This document shows, piece after piece, positions 21,337 to 30,199 of a stretch of 64,000 nt of DNA. This stretch comes from Streptococcus sp. WB01_FAA12. GTDB taxonomy: Bacteria > Bacillota > Bacilli > Lactobacillales > Streptococcaceae. The position numbers and the translations under genes were made by a program. Positions within the stretch are counted from its first letter, which is position 1, and every line of letters starts with the position of its first letter. Under the pieces are notes generated by a model, which was given only the letters and a program-made list of their open reading frames with translations, did not search any database and was not told the DNA's origin. The stretch covers positions 186,001 through 250,000 of the forward strand of contig NZ_JABAEX010000001.1 of assembly GCF_012843315.1 (NCBI RefSeq). The letters run 5' to 3'.

Positions 21337-23472
21337 ATGGAGTTAATAGGATTAATAATTAAAAAATACAACAATATTTCATGGAATGAACCAATTATTT
21401 TCAATTCTAACTATACAATAGAGTGGAGAAATCAACATTTAAAAGTTAACAAGGTTGAGGATTCAGTTCCAAATTTTTATGGAGACAGTATAAGTAATAT
21501 AACCGCAATAGTTGGAAATAATGGTGTTGGTAAGACAACTATTTTGGATTTGATTGGGTGTACCAAAGAGGAGAGAAAATATCATACTTTTGATTCTTCT
21601 TACTGTTTAATATATTGGGATAGCAATGTTTTATTGGAGATGTTTAATTTTGATATAGAAAGTATTGAAATCAATAGCCATATAGAGCAAATAAACAAAC
21701 TTGAATACACAGGTATTTATAAATCAAGTACAGTAGAGGATGGTCAGATAGATAATATGTATTATTTTCAGTCTTCAAAAGTATTAAGAGGTTACGAAGA
21801 TTATAATGGTTTAATTAGACGACGATATGGTAATAGTAAACAGTTCTCACTGAAAGATGCAAAATCCAAGTTTGATGCTTATAAACTACTTGTTGATAAA
21901 AGATTCATTTCAAACAATTCCAATTATAAATGGGAAATCAGAATAAATACTTTCGAAAAGACTTTAGATGATTTAACTGATTACTGTTTTAGAAAAGTAC
22001 TGCCATTGGATTGGATGCCTGAATATAATTTTAAAGAGTTTATTTCGGAACGTGTATTTAAAGACGATGGTTCTCATATAATTGATAGAGAGTATAATTT
22101 TTATATTGATAGAGAGTATAATTTTTATTTTGAGAATTTCTTGTCTTTAGATGAGATTACGAAAGAATTGCCTGAACTATGTAACTACGCTAAACAGAAA
22201 AAATATAACAACATAAATGTAGCACTAGAAGATGAAGAATTTCAAAAAAGATTCGAGAGACTCATCTTAGAATTTAAACGTTTTGTAGTATTTAACAGAT
22301 TTGGATTTATATTTCAGGAATTTTTTGGTAGAGTTTCTTTTGAAGAATTTTTAGAAAAAGGGTTAGCTTTATCTTTCAATGAGTTGCAGATTCTAAATGT
22401 TCTCGTTGATACATATATGTATATTCGAGATTTATATTTTCCAAATTATAATAAGGTACCTAATGCATATGATGATATAGTAGCTAATTGGGAAATTCTT
22501 TTTAAAGATATAACTATTTTTTTTACTCAACTTTTAGAGAAAGATTTTGTGAGGGAAGATGACGGAGAATTTGTTGGGGAAGGCTTATCTTATGATAACT
22601 GTAGAGATTTTGGTGTAGAACCTAGCAATGATATTGTTGAATATATTAACTTCACTGCACGATTTTTAAGAGAGTTTTATCAGGTTAATGATAATCTCAA
22701 ATCAATTGATGCTCAAAGCTGTATTGTAAAAATAGATTTTGAAGATCAATCAGTTAAGGACTTTATAGATGAATTAAGAACTACTATTGACTTTACAGAG
22801 AAAAGAAAAATAAATTTAATAAATGAACGTGGGGAAGCAATTTGGTTTCAAGTTAGGGAGGTTACTTCAAAAGGTGAGAAGAACTTACTTGATTTGGTTG
22901 CTTTGATAAAAACTAGATCATTTGAAGGTAATTATATAATTCTTGTAGATGAAATTGAAGAAGGTCTTCATTTAGAATGGTCTAGACGTTTAATAAATTT
23001 TTTAATCAATGAATTTAATAAAGTTTCAAATTCAAAAATTCAATTTATTTTTACTACACATTCTCCTTTTATGTTATCTGATATCAAGAATGGAAATGTT
23101 ATTTGTTTAGTAAAAGATGAAGAGGATGTGAAAGTAGAATTAATGAGGAATACATTTGCTAAGAATATACAGGAAATAATGCATGATGATATGTTTATTA
23201 AGGATATCTATGGTGAATTTGCGATTTCTAAAATAAACAACATTATCAAAGAACTTGCTCCTCTTCAAGACATAAACAACCATGTAAGCTATTTAACTAA
23301 GGAAAACCTATTATCAGAGATTGATATGATTTCAGAGCCGTTACTAAGAAATAAATTATACGAAATGTATGAAAAGAAGTTTCAAGAAAGTACGATTGAA
23401 AACAGAATTAAACAACTAAAATCGGAGTTAGAGAAATTAGAAGCAGAGAAAAGTAACAATTTATTAAATTAA
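21337..23472 (+). CDS. AAA/ABC-type ATPase (PtuA-like) of a putative defence system
   Basis: 711 residues. Walker A GNNGVGKT at about 60-67; a very long divergent insert (about 80-480); an ABC-signature-like SKGEKNLLDL (about 510); Walker B ILVDEIEEG (about 534) with catalytic Glu; H-switch FTTHSP (about 571). The C-terminus is a likely coiled coil (IKQLKSELEKLEAEK). This resembles the SMC/OLD-like ATPases of Septu, retron and related systems, which sense phage and license a partner nuclease. I prefer ATG 21337, 5 bases after AGGTGA, over GTG 21328. A perfect 24-bp duplication lies within it. Confidence 0.75.
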   Translation: MELIGLIIKKYNNISWNEPIIFNSNYTIEWRNQHLKVNKVEDSVPNFYGDSISNITAIVGNNGVGKTTILDLIGCTKEERKYHTFDSSYCLIYWDSNVLLEMFNFDIESIEINSHIEQINKLEYTGIYKSSTVEDGQIDNMYYFQSSKVLRGYEDYNGLIRRRYGNSKQFSLKDAKSKFDAYKLLVDKRFISNNSNYKWEIRINTFEKTLDDLTDYCFRKVLPLDWMPEYNFKEFISERVFKDDGSHIIDREYNFYIDREYNFYFENFLSLDEITKELPELCNYAKQKKYNNINVALEDEEFQKRFERLILEFKRFVVFNRFGFIFQEFFGRVSFEEFLEKGLALSFNELQILNVLVDTYMYIRDLYFPNYNKVPNAYDDIVANWEILFKDITIFFTQLLEKDFVREDDGEFVGEGLSYDNCRDFGVEPSNDIVEYINFTARFLREFYQVNDNLKSIDAQSCIVKIDFEDQSVKDFIDELRTTIDFTEKRKINLINERGEAIWFQVREVTSKGEKNLLDLVALIKTRSFEGNYIILVDEIEEGLHLEWSRRLINFLINEFNKVSNSKIQFIFTTHSPFMLSDIKNGNVICLVKDEEDVKVELMRNTFAKNIQEIMHDDMFIKDIYGEFAISKINNIIKELAPLQDINNHVSYLTKENLLSEIDMISEPLLRNKLYEMYEKKFQESTIENRIKQLKSELEKLEAEKSNNLLN
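22081..22128 (+). repeat. 24-bp perfect tandem duplication inside the ATPase gene
   Basis: Two identical 24-base units (22081-22104 and 22105-22128) encode I-D-R-E-Y-N-F-Y twice, in frame. Complete identity implies a recent slippage or duplication event. Confidence 0.95.
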
Positions 23473-23480
23473 AAATTATT

Positions 23481-23520
23481 CAGAAAGGAAACTCAATGTC
23501 CTACAAATTTTTACTCTTCG
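23481..23520 (+). repeat. Right direct repeat flanking the HNH/ATPase island
   Basis: Matches 20121-20160 at 36 of 40 bases. It carries the RBS and start of the intact HAD gene. Confidence 0.8.
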
Positions 23521-24188
23521 ACCTTGACCACACCTTGCTTGATTTTGATACTGCTGAGGATGTGGCTCTGACGCAACTTCTAAAAGAAGAAGGAGTTGCG
23601 GACATTCAAGCCTATAAAGACTATTACGTTCCCATGAACAATGCTCTCTGGAAGGACTTGGAGCAAAAGAAAATTAGTAAACAAGAACTGGTTAACACGC
23701 GCTTTTCTCGTTTATTTGCCTATTTCGGACTGGAAAAAGACGGTATGTTACTTGCCCAGCGTTACCAATTTTACTTAGCCCAACAGGGACAAACTTTTTC
23801 AGGTGCTCATGAACTCTTGGACAGCCTTATCGAGCGTGATTATGATTTGTATGCTGCGACAAATGGCATTACTGCCATTCAGACAGGACGTTTGGCTCAA
23901 TCTGGTCTGGCTCCCTATTTCAATCAAGTCTTTATTTCTGAGCAGTTGCAAACACAAAAGCCTGACGCACTATTCTATGAAAAAATCGGTCAGCAGATTG
24001 AAAGTTTCAGCAAGGAAAAGGCGCTGATTATTGGAGATTCTCTAACCGCTGACATTCAAGGTGGGAATAATGCTGGAATCAACACTATCTGGTTCAATCC
24101 CCATCATCTGGAAAATAAGACGCAAGCCCAGCCGACTTATGAAGTCCATTCTTACCAAGACTTGCTGGATTGTTTGGAACTACTTTAA
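23496..24188 (+). CDS. YjjG-family HAD phosphatase (nucleotidase-like)
   Basis: 230-residue HAD hydrolase of subfamily IA. Motif I is FDLDHTLLDFD, motif II AATNGI, motif III the QKPDALFYEKI Lys, and motif IV IIGDSLTADIQGG. The DLDHTLLDFD start and length match YjjG, a pyrimidine nucleotidase that clears noncanonical nucleotides; streptococcal members are also described as pyrimidine 5'-nucleotidases. RBS GAAAGGAAA. Its original promoter now appears separated from it by the island (see 20100-20177), so expression may depend on read-through from the ATPase gene. Confidence 0.88.
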   Translation: MSYKFLLFDLDHTLLDFDTAEDVALTQLLKEEGVADIQAYKDYYVPMNNALWKDLEQKKISKQELVNTRFSRLFAYFGLEKDGMLLAQRYQFYLAQQGQTFSGAHELLDSLIERDYDLYAATNGITAIQTGRLAQSGLAPYFNQVFISEQLQTQKPDALFYEKIGQQIESFSKEKALIIGDSLTADIQGGNNAGINTIWFNPHHLENKTQAQPTYEVHSYQDLLDCLELL

Positions 24189-24224
24189 TAATGGAATAAT
24201 AAACTATAGAGGAGTCTATAAATT

Positions 24225-25136
24225 ATGGGAACATGGAATGCAACCATTTTTGGAAATGATACCTCCTTAGATATTAAGGAAGAATTTTTCGAGAGATATA
24301 ACGGAGGAGAAGAACCAGCTACTATCAAAAATGACTTGACAATGGATTTAGACGATGACGATAGATATAATGTCTTGTTCGCTCTGGCACATTGTATGTG
24401 GGAAGTTGGGCAATTAGATGATGGATTCTTACTTGAAATCAAAGAGATTATTGATAAAAAGGAAGATTTGGCTCTTGCCCAAGAATTAGGTGCAGATAGT
24501 AAATTTTTAAAACAGAGGAGTGCAAATCTAGAAAAGTTTTTAGAAAAAATTAGTGTCAAAAAAGAAAAGCCTAAAAAAAGAATTGCTCCGCCTGTTCCTG
24601 TCGAAAGTAAATATAGGAATGGTGCTGTGACGGTGTTTCAATATGAAGACGGTGTATATGGTTCATTGATAGCCGCAGATGGAGCCTTTTTTGACAAGGA
24701 AACCTATTATGCTTATCTACTGACTGATATTAAAATTCCTAGAAAACCCACCATGAAAGACGTGCGAGAAGCACGAATTATCGATCCAAGTTTTCATAGC
24801 CAAGAATACAATTCATTTCGAGACTCGAGGTATTACTATACATTTGTAAATTGTATTTCAGGGTATTTAAAAAGTTCTGCAACGAAAAGATTTGAAAGAT
24901 ATAATGATAGTTTTTTTGAAATTATCGGCTATCTTTCTGATTGGGGGAGTTGCTGTAGCGCGGCTTCTGTAGGATTTGATTATTATAGACAAAAATCGAG
25001 TGATGAGTTTAAAACGAGTGTCACAAGGGAATTGAATAAAAGATTTAATGAAAATCTAAATATCCGAACTGAGATGACTATCGATGAGATTGACCAGGAA
25101 TTTATCCTTTCTAATGCTTCACAAGATAGTAAGTAG
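24225..25136 (+). CDS. DUF4259-domain protein
   Basis: 303 residues. The N-terminal block [28 protein letters not shown] is the signature of DUF4259, and the first ~120 residues match its charged helical pattern. The middle (about 120-210) is beta-rich and unassigned; the C-terminus is helical. No catalytic motif, signal or membrane segment. The family often occurs next to mobile or polymorphic loci but has no proven function. RBS AGGAG before ATG 24225. A terminator follows. Confidence 0.75.
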   Translation: MGTWNATIFGNDTSLDIKEEFFERYNGGEEPATIKNDLTMDLDDDDRYNVLFALAHCMWEVGQLDDGFLLEIKEIIDKKEDLALAQELGADSKFLKQRSANLEKFLEKISVKKEKPKKRIAPPVPVESKYRNGAVTVFQYEDGVYGSLIAADGAFFDKETYYAYLLTDIKIPRKPTMKDVREARIIDPSFHSQEYNSFRDSRYYYTFVNCISGYLKSSATKRFERYNDSFFEIIGYLSDWGSCCSAASVGFDYYRQKSSDEFKTSVTRELNKRFNENLNIRTEMTIDEIDQEFILSNASQDSK

Positions 25137-25190
25137 TCACTTTCAAATGGAGATTCTTTTCAAAAATTCTCGAAATATTTGTAGAAACTA

Positions 25191-25217
25191 AAAAAGTGGT
25201 TTCAATAGCCACTTTTT
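25191..25217 (+). terminator. Terminator before ung
   Basis: AAAAAGTGG / CCACTTTTT stem. Its 3' arm runs into the ung promoter. Confidence 0.75.
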
Positions 25218-25219
25218 GC

Positions 25220-25225
25220 TATAAT
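25220..25225 (+). promoter_or_regulatory. -10 element of ung
   Basis: TATAAT 30 bases before ATG 25256, directly after the preceding terminator. Confidence 0.55.
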
Positions 25226-25255
25226 AGAGGCAGTAAAACTGAAGGAGTAAGCTTT

Positions 25256-25909
25256 ATGCAACACTCATCTTGGCATGCTTTGATTAAGGAGCAATTACCT
25301 GAGGGTTATTTTGGGAAAATCAATCAATTTATGAACCAGGTCTATGCTCAGGGAACTGTTTATCCACCTAAGGAAAAGGTTTTTCAGGCTCTCTTGACTA
25401 CTCCTCTGGAAGAGGTTAAGGTGGTGATTCTAGGGCAGGATCCCTATCATGGGCCAGGTCAGGCGCAGGGCTTGAGTTTTTCTGTACCGGATACCATTCC
25501 AGCTCCGCCATCCTTGCAAAATATCTTGAAAGAATTAGCAGATGACGTCGGAGTTAAGAAATCTCATGATTTGACAACTTGGGCTGAGCAAGGGGTCTTA
25601 CTTCTCAATGCTTGCTTGACCGTTCCTGCTGGTCAGGCCAATGGTCATGCTGGGCAGATATGGGAGCCTTTTACAGATGCTGTGATTCAGGTTGTCAATC
25701 ATCTAGACAGACCAGTAGTCTTTGTACTCTGGGGATCCTATGCACGTAAGAAGAAGGCCTTGGTTACCAATCCTCATCACTTGATTATCGAATCAGCCCA
25801 TCCAAGTCCTTTATCGGTTTACAGAGGATTTTGGGGTTCCAAGCCTTTTTCCAAGACGAATGCATTCTTAACAGAGACCGAACAAGAGCCAATCGATTGG
25901 CTTAGATAA
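25256..25909 (+). CDS. ung: Uracil-DNA glycosylase
   Basis: Removes uracil from DNA to begin base excision repair. 217 residues, standard family 1. Motif A is [18 protein letters not shown] (catalytic Asp, water-activating His nearby); LLLNACLTV and the C-terminal [14 protein letters not shown]-intercalation loop are present. I take ATG 25256 because GAAGGAG (25241-25247) precedes it by 8 bases; a longer upstream reading frame would run through the promoter. It leads an apparent operon ung-mutX-pyrC-MATE with gaps of 9-41 bp. Confidence 0.96.
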   Translation: MQHSSWHALIKEQLPEGYFGKINQFMNQVYAQGTVYPPKEKVFQALLTTPLEEVKVVILGQDPYHGPGQAQGLSFSVPDTIPAPPSLQNILKELADDVGVKKSHDLTTWAEQGVLLLNACLTVPAGQANGHAGQIWEPFTDAVIQVVNHLDRPVVFVLWGSYARKKKALVTNPHHLIIESAHPSPLSVYRGFWGSKPFSKTNAFLTETEQEPIDWLR

Positions 25910-25918
25910 GGAGAAAAT

Positions 25919-26383
25919 ATGCCTCAGTTAGCGACGATTTGCTACATTGATAACGGGAAAGAACTACTCATGCTCCATCGCAATAAGAAGCCCAACGATG
26001 TCCATGAAGGTAAATGGATTGGTGTGGGTGGTAAGCTAGAGCGAGGGGAGACACCTCAGGAATGCGCGGCGCGTGAAATCCTTGAAGAGACAGGACTGAA
26101 AGCCAAGCCTGTTCTAAAAGGCGTTATCACTTTTCCTGAGTTTACACCAGATTTAGACTGGTACACCTATGTTTTTAAGGTGACAGAGTTTGAGGGTGAC
26201 TTGATTGACTGCAATGAGGGGACCTTAGAATGGGTTCCCTATGATGAGGTCTTGAGTAAGCCGACTTGGGAAGGTGACCACACCTTTGTTGAGTGGCTTT
26301 TAGAGGACAAACCCTTCTTCTCAGCCAAGTTTGTTTATGATGGGGATAAATTGTTGGATACCCAAGTTGATTTTTATGAATAA
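25919..26383 (+). CDS. mutX: 8-oxo-dGTP diphosphatase (Nudix, MutX)
   Basis: 154-residue Nudix hydrolase that sanitises 8-oxo-dGTP and prevents A:T to C:G transversions. The Nudix box GKLERGETPQECAAREILEETGL has all catalytic glutamates (about residues 38-60). The length and sequence correspond closely to pneumococcal MutX as I remember it. RBS AAGGAG (25908-25913). Its place right after ung pairs two DNA-quality enzymes. Confidence 0.93.
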   Translation: MPQLATICYIDNGKELLMLHRNKKPNDVHEGKWIGVGGKLERGETPQECAAREILEETGLKAKPVLKGVITFPEFTPDLDWYTYVFKVTEFEGDLIDCNEGTLEWVPYDEVLSKPTWEGDHTFVEWLLEDKPFFSAKFVYDGDKLLDTQVDFYE

Positions 26384-26395
26384 AGGAGAAAGCAG

Positions 26396-27664
26396 ATGCT
26401 ACTAATCAAAAATGGTCGTGTAATGGATCCTAAGTCTGGTTTGGATCAAGTGTGTGATGTTTTAGTCCAAGATGAGAAAATTGTCAAAATTGCACCTGAA
26501 ATCAAGAAAGAAGGAGCAGAACTGATTGATGCTACTGGGCTTGTAGTTGCGCCTGGACTCGTGGATATTCATGTTCATTTTCGTGAACCTGGTCAGACCC
26601 ACAAGGAGGATATCCATACTGGTGCCCTAGCAGCTGCTGCAGGTGGTTTTACAACGGTCGTCATGATGGCTAATACCAATCCAACCATCTCAGACGTAGA
26701 GACTTTGCAAGAAGTTCTCCAGTCAGCTGCTAAAGAAAAGATCAATGTCAAGACAGTTGCGACCATTACTAAGAATTTTAATGGCCAAGACTTGACCGAC
26801 TTTAAGGCGCTTTTAGAAGCAGGTGCCGTTGGTTTTTCAGATGACGGTATTCCACTTGAAAGTAGTAAAGTATTAAAAGAAGCTTTGGAAACCGCTAAAA
26901 AACTTGGTACCTTCGTTTGCCTTCATGAGGAAGATCCTGGCTTGAATGGAATTCTTGGTTTCAACGAAAACATCGCTAAAGACCACTTCAAGATCTGTGG
27001 TGCGACAGGGGTAGCAGAATACGCTATGATTGCGCGTGATGTTATGATTGCCTATGCAACCAAGGCTCATGTTCATATCCAGCATTTGTCTAAGGAAGAA
27101 AGTGTCAAGGTAGTGGAATTCGCTCAAGGTTTGGGAGCGCAAGTCACAGCAGAAGTAGCTCCCCAGCATTTCTCTAAGACGGAAGCACTCCTTTTGACTC
27201 AAGGTAGTAATGCTAAAATGAATCCTCCGCTTCGTTTGGAGTCAGATCGTCGTGCCGTGATTGAAGGTCTCAAGTCAGGCGTCATCACTGTGATTGCGAC
27301 AGACCACGCACCTCACCATGCAGATGAGAAAAATGTAGAGGATATCACTAAAGCGCCATCTGGTATGACTGGCTTGGAAACCTCTCTATCTCTCGGTTTG
27401 ACTTATTTGGTCGAGGCTGGGGAGTTAAGCTTGATGGAATTGCTAGAAAAAATGACTGTTAATCCAGCTAAATTGTATGACTTTGAAGCAGGCTACTTAG
27501 CTGAAAATAGTCCAGCGGATATCACCATCTTTGATGACAAGGCTGATCGTACTGTTGGTCCAGACTTTGCTTCAAAATCAGCCAATTCACCATTTATCGG
27601 CGAAACCTTAAAAGGGCAGGTCAAATATACTATCTGTAAGGGACAAATCATCTACCAAAACTAG
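26396..27664 (+). CDS. pyrC: Dihydroorotase
   Basis: Third step of pyrimidine synthesis: N-carbamoylaspartate to dihydroorotate. 422 residues, class I type. Zinc-binding [11 protein letters not shown] (about 60) is followed by the His of HEEDPG, the His of HIQHLS, and ATDHAPHH with the catalytic Asp (about 303). The metal-bridging position seems to lack the carboxylated Lys of class II. RBS AAGGAGAAAG. It sits apart from other pyr genes, downstream of ung-mutX, and no PyrR-type leader is visible. Confidence 0.95.
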   Translation: MLLIKNGRVMDPKSGLDQVCDVLVQDEKIVKIAPEIKKEGAELIDATGLVVAPGLVDIHVHFREPGQTHKEDIHTGALAAAAGGFTTVVMMANTNPTISDVETLQEVLQSAAKEKINVKTVATITKNFNGQDLTDFKALLEAGAVGFSDDGIPLESSKVLKEALETAKKLGTFVCLHEEDPGLNGILGFNENIAKDHFKICGATGVAEYAMIARDVMIAYATKAHVHIQHLSKEESVKVVEFAQGLGAQVTAEVAPQHFSKTEALLLTQGSNAKMNPPLRLESDRRAVIEGLKSGVITVIATDHAPHHADEKNVEDITKAPSGMTGLETSLSLGLTYLVEAGELSLMELLEKMTVNPAKLYDFEAGYLAENSPADITIFDDKADRTVGPDFASKSANSPFIGETLKGQVKYTICKGQIIYQN

Positions 27665-27705
27665 ATGGGACTCTGCTCTATAAACTATAAGAATAGAGAG
27701 CGTAT

Positions 27706-29061
27706 ATGTATCCAACCCATCAATTTAAAGATAAGTTTGTCTTATTTCTTAAGATATTTTTCCCTATCCTGATTTATCAGTTTGCCAATTATTCTGCCTC
27801 TTTTGTCGATACAACCATGACGGGGCAGTACAATACCATGGACTTGGCTGGCGTTTCAACTGCAACGAGTCTCTGGAATCCTTTCTTTACCTTTTTAACA
27901 GGGATTGTTTCGGCCATGGTTCCTATCATAGGCCATCATCTAGGACGAGGTAAAAAAGAAGAAGTGGCATCTGACTTCTACCAATTCATCTATTTAGCAT
28001 TTGGATTGTCTTTGATTTTGCTCGGGATTGTGATTTTTTTCGCACCAGCAGTTTTAAATCATATCGGCTTAGAAAATGAAGTGGCAGCTGTTTCGGTTCG
28101 ATATCTTTGGTATTTGTCTATCGGAATTATTCCCTTGTTGCTTTTCAGTGTTATCCGATCGCTACTTGATTCACTCGGTCTGACCAAACTATCTATGTAC
28201 CTCATGCTCTTATTACTACCTTTAAATTGTGGATTTAACTATTTGTTAATTTACGGTGCCTTTGGGTTTCCAGAGTTAGGTGGAGCAGGAGCAGGGCTAG
28301 GAACTTCCCTAGCTTACTGGTGCCTACTGGGAATTTCTGCCATCATCCTTTTAAAGCAAGAAAAGTTAAAAGAGTTTCATTTGGAAAAACTGCTTCCGCT
28401 TGACCTAGTAAAGATCAAAGAAGGGATTCGCTTGGGCTTACCAATCGGTGGTACTGTTTTTGCTGAGGTTATTATTTTTTCAGTCGTTGGTTTGATTATG
28501 GCTAAATTTTTGTCTATGATTATTGCTAGCCATCAGTCAGCCATGAACTTCTCAACTCTCATGTATGCCTTTCCTGTGAGTATCTCCTCTGCCATGGCCA
28601 TCGTTGTTTCTTATGAGGTTGGGGCTAAGCGTTTTGATGATGCCAAGACCTATATCAAAATTGGTCGTTGGATAGCATTGATATTTGCAGGCTTTACATT
28701 GAGCTTTCTCTATATTTTGAGAGATGTCGTAGCCAGTTTATATGGAAATAATCCTGACTTCATTGAACTAACATCTACCTTCCTAACTTATAGTCTATTT
28801 TTCCAGTTAGCTGACACCGTTGCAGCTCCTTTACAAGGAATACTGAGAGGCTATAAGGATACGGTTGTTCCCTTCTATCTAGGAGTAATTGCTTACTGGG
28901 CTGTGTCCATTCCATTAGGCTTATTCCTAGATCATGTGACAACTTTGGGAGCCTATTCTTACTGGATTGGTCTAATAGCGAGTTTGGTCGTTAGTGCTAT
29001 CCTCTATCAAGGGCGTTTGCAAACAATTATGAAAAGATTTGAAGTTTCCAATGTCAAATAA
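27706..29061 (+). CDS. MATE-family multidrug/Na+ antiporter
   Basis: 451 residues with about 12 transmembrane helices and the two-fold MATE repeat. Conserved segments include FVDTTMTGQYNTMDLAGVSTATS in helix 1-2, the matching MAKFLSMIIASHQSAMNFSTLMYAFPVS in the second half, and GAGAGLGTSLAYW. MATE proteins export cationic drugs or metabolites with Na+ or H+; the substrate here is unknown. The RBS is weak (GAGAGCG). It ends at a terminator and closes the ung operon. Confidence 0.92.
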   Translation: MYPTHQFKDKFVLFLKIFFPILIYQFANYSASFVDTTMTGQYNTMDLAGVSTATSLWNPFFTFLTGIVSAMVPIIGHHLGRGKKEEVASDFYQFIYLAFGLSLILLGIVIFFAPAVLNHIGLENEVAAVSVRYLWYLSIGIIPLLLFSVIRSLLDSLGLTKLSMYLMLLLLPLNCGFNYLLIYGAFGFPELGGAGAGLGTSLAYWCLLGISAIILLKQEKLKEFHLEKLLPLDLVKIKEGIRLGLPIGGTVFAEVIIFSVVGLIMAKFLSMIIASHQSAMNFSTLMYAFPVSISSAMAIVVSYEVGAKRFDDAKTYIKIGRWIALIFAGFTLSFLYILRDVVASLYGNNPDFIELTSTFLTYSLFFQLADTVAAPLQGILRGYKDTVVPFYLGVIAYWAVSIPLGLFLDHVTTLGAYSYWIGLIASLVVSAILYQGRLQTIMKRFEVSNVK

Positions 29062-29086
29062 ACTTTGTGAAAAAATGTTTTAATTT

Positions 29087-29120
29087 ATAGAAAATCCCGA
29101 TAAACTGGGGTTTTCTATTT
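29087..29120 (+). terminator. Terminator after the MATE gene
   Basis: ATAGAAAATCCC / GGGGTTTTCTAT stem with one G·U pair, then TT. Confidence 0.75.
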
Positions 29121-29150
29121 GTATTTTGTGAAAGAATCTAAGCATATATT

Positions 29151-29179
29151 TTGACAGTGCTTTCATAATGCGATAGAAT
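29151..29179 (+). promoter_or_regulatory. pdh operon promoter
   Basis: Consensus TTGACA (29151-29156), 17-bp spacer, TAGAAT (29174-29179). Confidence 0.85.
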
Positions 29180-29215
29180 GAGAATATAAAACTTTAAACC
29201 TAGAAAGGCGAGATT

Positions 29216-30184
29216 ATGTCAACTTTAGATAGAAATCTCTTGCTAGAGATGTTCCGTAAGATGGAAGAAATCCGTCGAATGGACTTAAAAATTGCACAAT
29301 TAGTAAAAAAAGGGAAAGTTCCTGGTATGACTCACTTTTCTGTTGGTGAGGAAGCAGCAAACGTTGGTGCTATGCTAGCTTTGAATGAAGATGACTTGAT
29401 CACTTCCAACCACCGTGGACACGGACAAGCTATCGCCAAAGGAATTGACCTCAACGGAATGATGGCTGAAATCCTTGGGAAATACACTGGAACCTGTAAA
29501 GGAAAAGGTGGTTCCATGCACATTGCAGACCTTGATGCAGGTAACCTTGGTGCCAATGGTATCGTAGGTGGTGGTATGGGAATCGCTGTCGGTGCAGCCC
29601 TCAGCCAGCAAATGAAAAAGACAGGCAAGATTGTTGTCTGCTTCTTTGGTGACGGTGCTACCAACGAAGGTGTTTTCCACGAAGCTGTTAACATGGCTTC
29701 CATCTGGAACCTTCCAGTCATTTTCTACTGCATTAACAACGGTTATGGGATCTCTGCGGATATCAAGAAAATGACCAATGTAGAGCATATTCATCAACGT
29801 AGCGCTGCTTATGGAATTCCTGGAATGTTTATTGAAGACGGAAACAATGTCATTGATGTTTATGAAGGATTTAAGAAAGCTGTAGACCATGTTCGTGGTG
29901 GCAATGGCCCAGTCTTGATTGAAAGTGTAACCTATCGTTGGCTTGGTCACTCATCATCTGACCCTGGTAAATATCGTACCCGTGAAGAAGTGGAATTGTG
30001 GAAACAAAAAGACCCAATCGAAAATCTTCGCAAATACCTCATTGAAAACAATATTGCAAGTGCAGAAGAATTGGAAGAAATTCAAGCGCAAGTCAAGGAA
30101 GCAGTAGAAGCTTCTGTTAAATTTGCGGAAGAAAGTCCATTCCCACCGCTAGAATCCGCATTTGAAGATATTTACGCAGACTAA
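29216..30184 (+). CDS. pdhA: Pyruvate dehydrogenase-type E1 alpha
   Basis: Thiamine-diphosphate subunit of the 2-oxoacid dehydrogenase complex; with E1 beta it decarboxylates pyruvate (or acetoin) and passes the acyl group to lipoate. 322 residues. The ThDP/Mg motif is GDGATNEGVFHEAVNMASIWNLPVIF..N (about 144-175); the phosphorylation-loop-like HRGHGQAIAKG and GGSMH are present. SD GAAAGGCGAG. Acetoin dehydrogenase (AcoA) is an alternative name for this family; the four-gene set with lplA favours pyruvate dehydrogenase. Confidence 0.92.
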   Translation: MSTLDRNLLLEMFRKMEEIRRMDLKIAQLVKKGKVPGMTHFSVGEEAANVGAMLALNEDDLITSNHRGHGQAIAKGIDLNGMMAEILGKYTGTCKGKGGSMHIADLDAGNLGANGIVGGGMGIAVGAALSQQMKKTGKIVVCFFGDGATNEGVFHEAVNMASIWNLPVIFYCINNGYGISADIKKMTNVEHIHQRSAAYGIPGMFIEDGNNVIDVYEGFKKAVDHVRGGNGPVLIESVTYRWLGHSSSDPGKYRTREEVELWKQKDPIENLRKYLIENNIASAEELEEIQAQVKEAVEASVKFAEESPFPPLESAFEDIYAD

Positions 30185-30199
30185 GGAGAAAGAGATAAA

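Larger units (their letters stand above)
20161..23480 (+). other. AT-rich island carrying an HNH nuclease/ATPase system
   Basis: About 3.3 kb between the two direct repeats. Base composition is visibly more AT-rich than the flanks, with codons such as AAT, ATA and TTA dominating. It holds only the nuclease and ATPase genes below, all on one strand, with no integrase or transposase. This is the layout of a small defence cargo. Integration mechanism is unknown. Confidence 0.7.

Noticed and set aside
20161-23480. Retron
   Set aside because: No reverse transcriptase gene and no recognisable msr/msd structure; only nuclease and ATPase genes are present.
25196-25255. N-terminal extension of uracil-DNA glycosylase
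   Set aside because: The extra 20 codons run through the terminator arm and the -10 element; the SD at 25241 fits ATG 25256.
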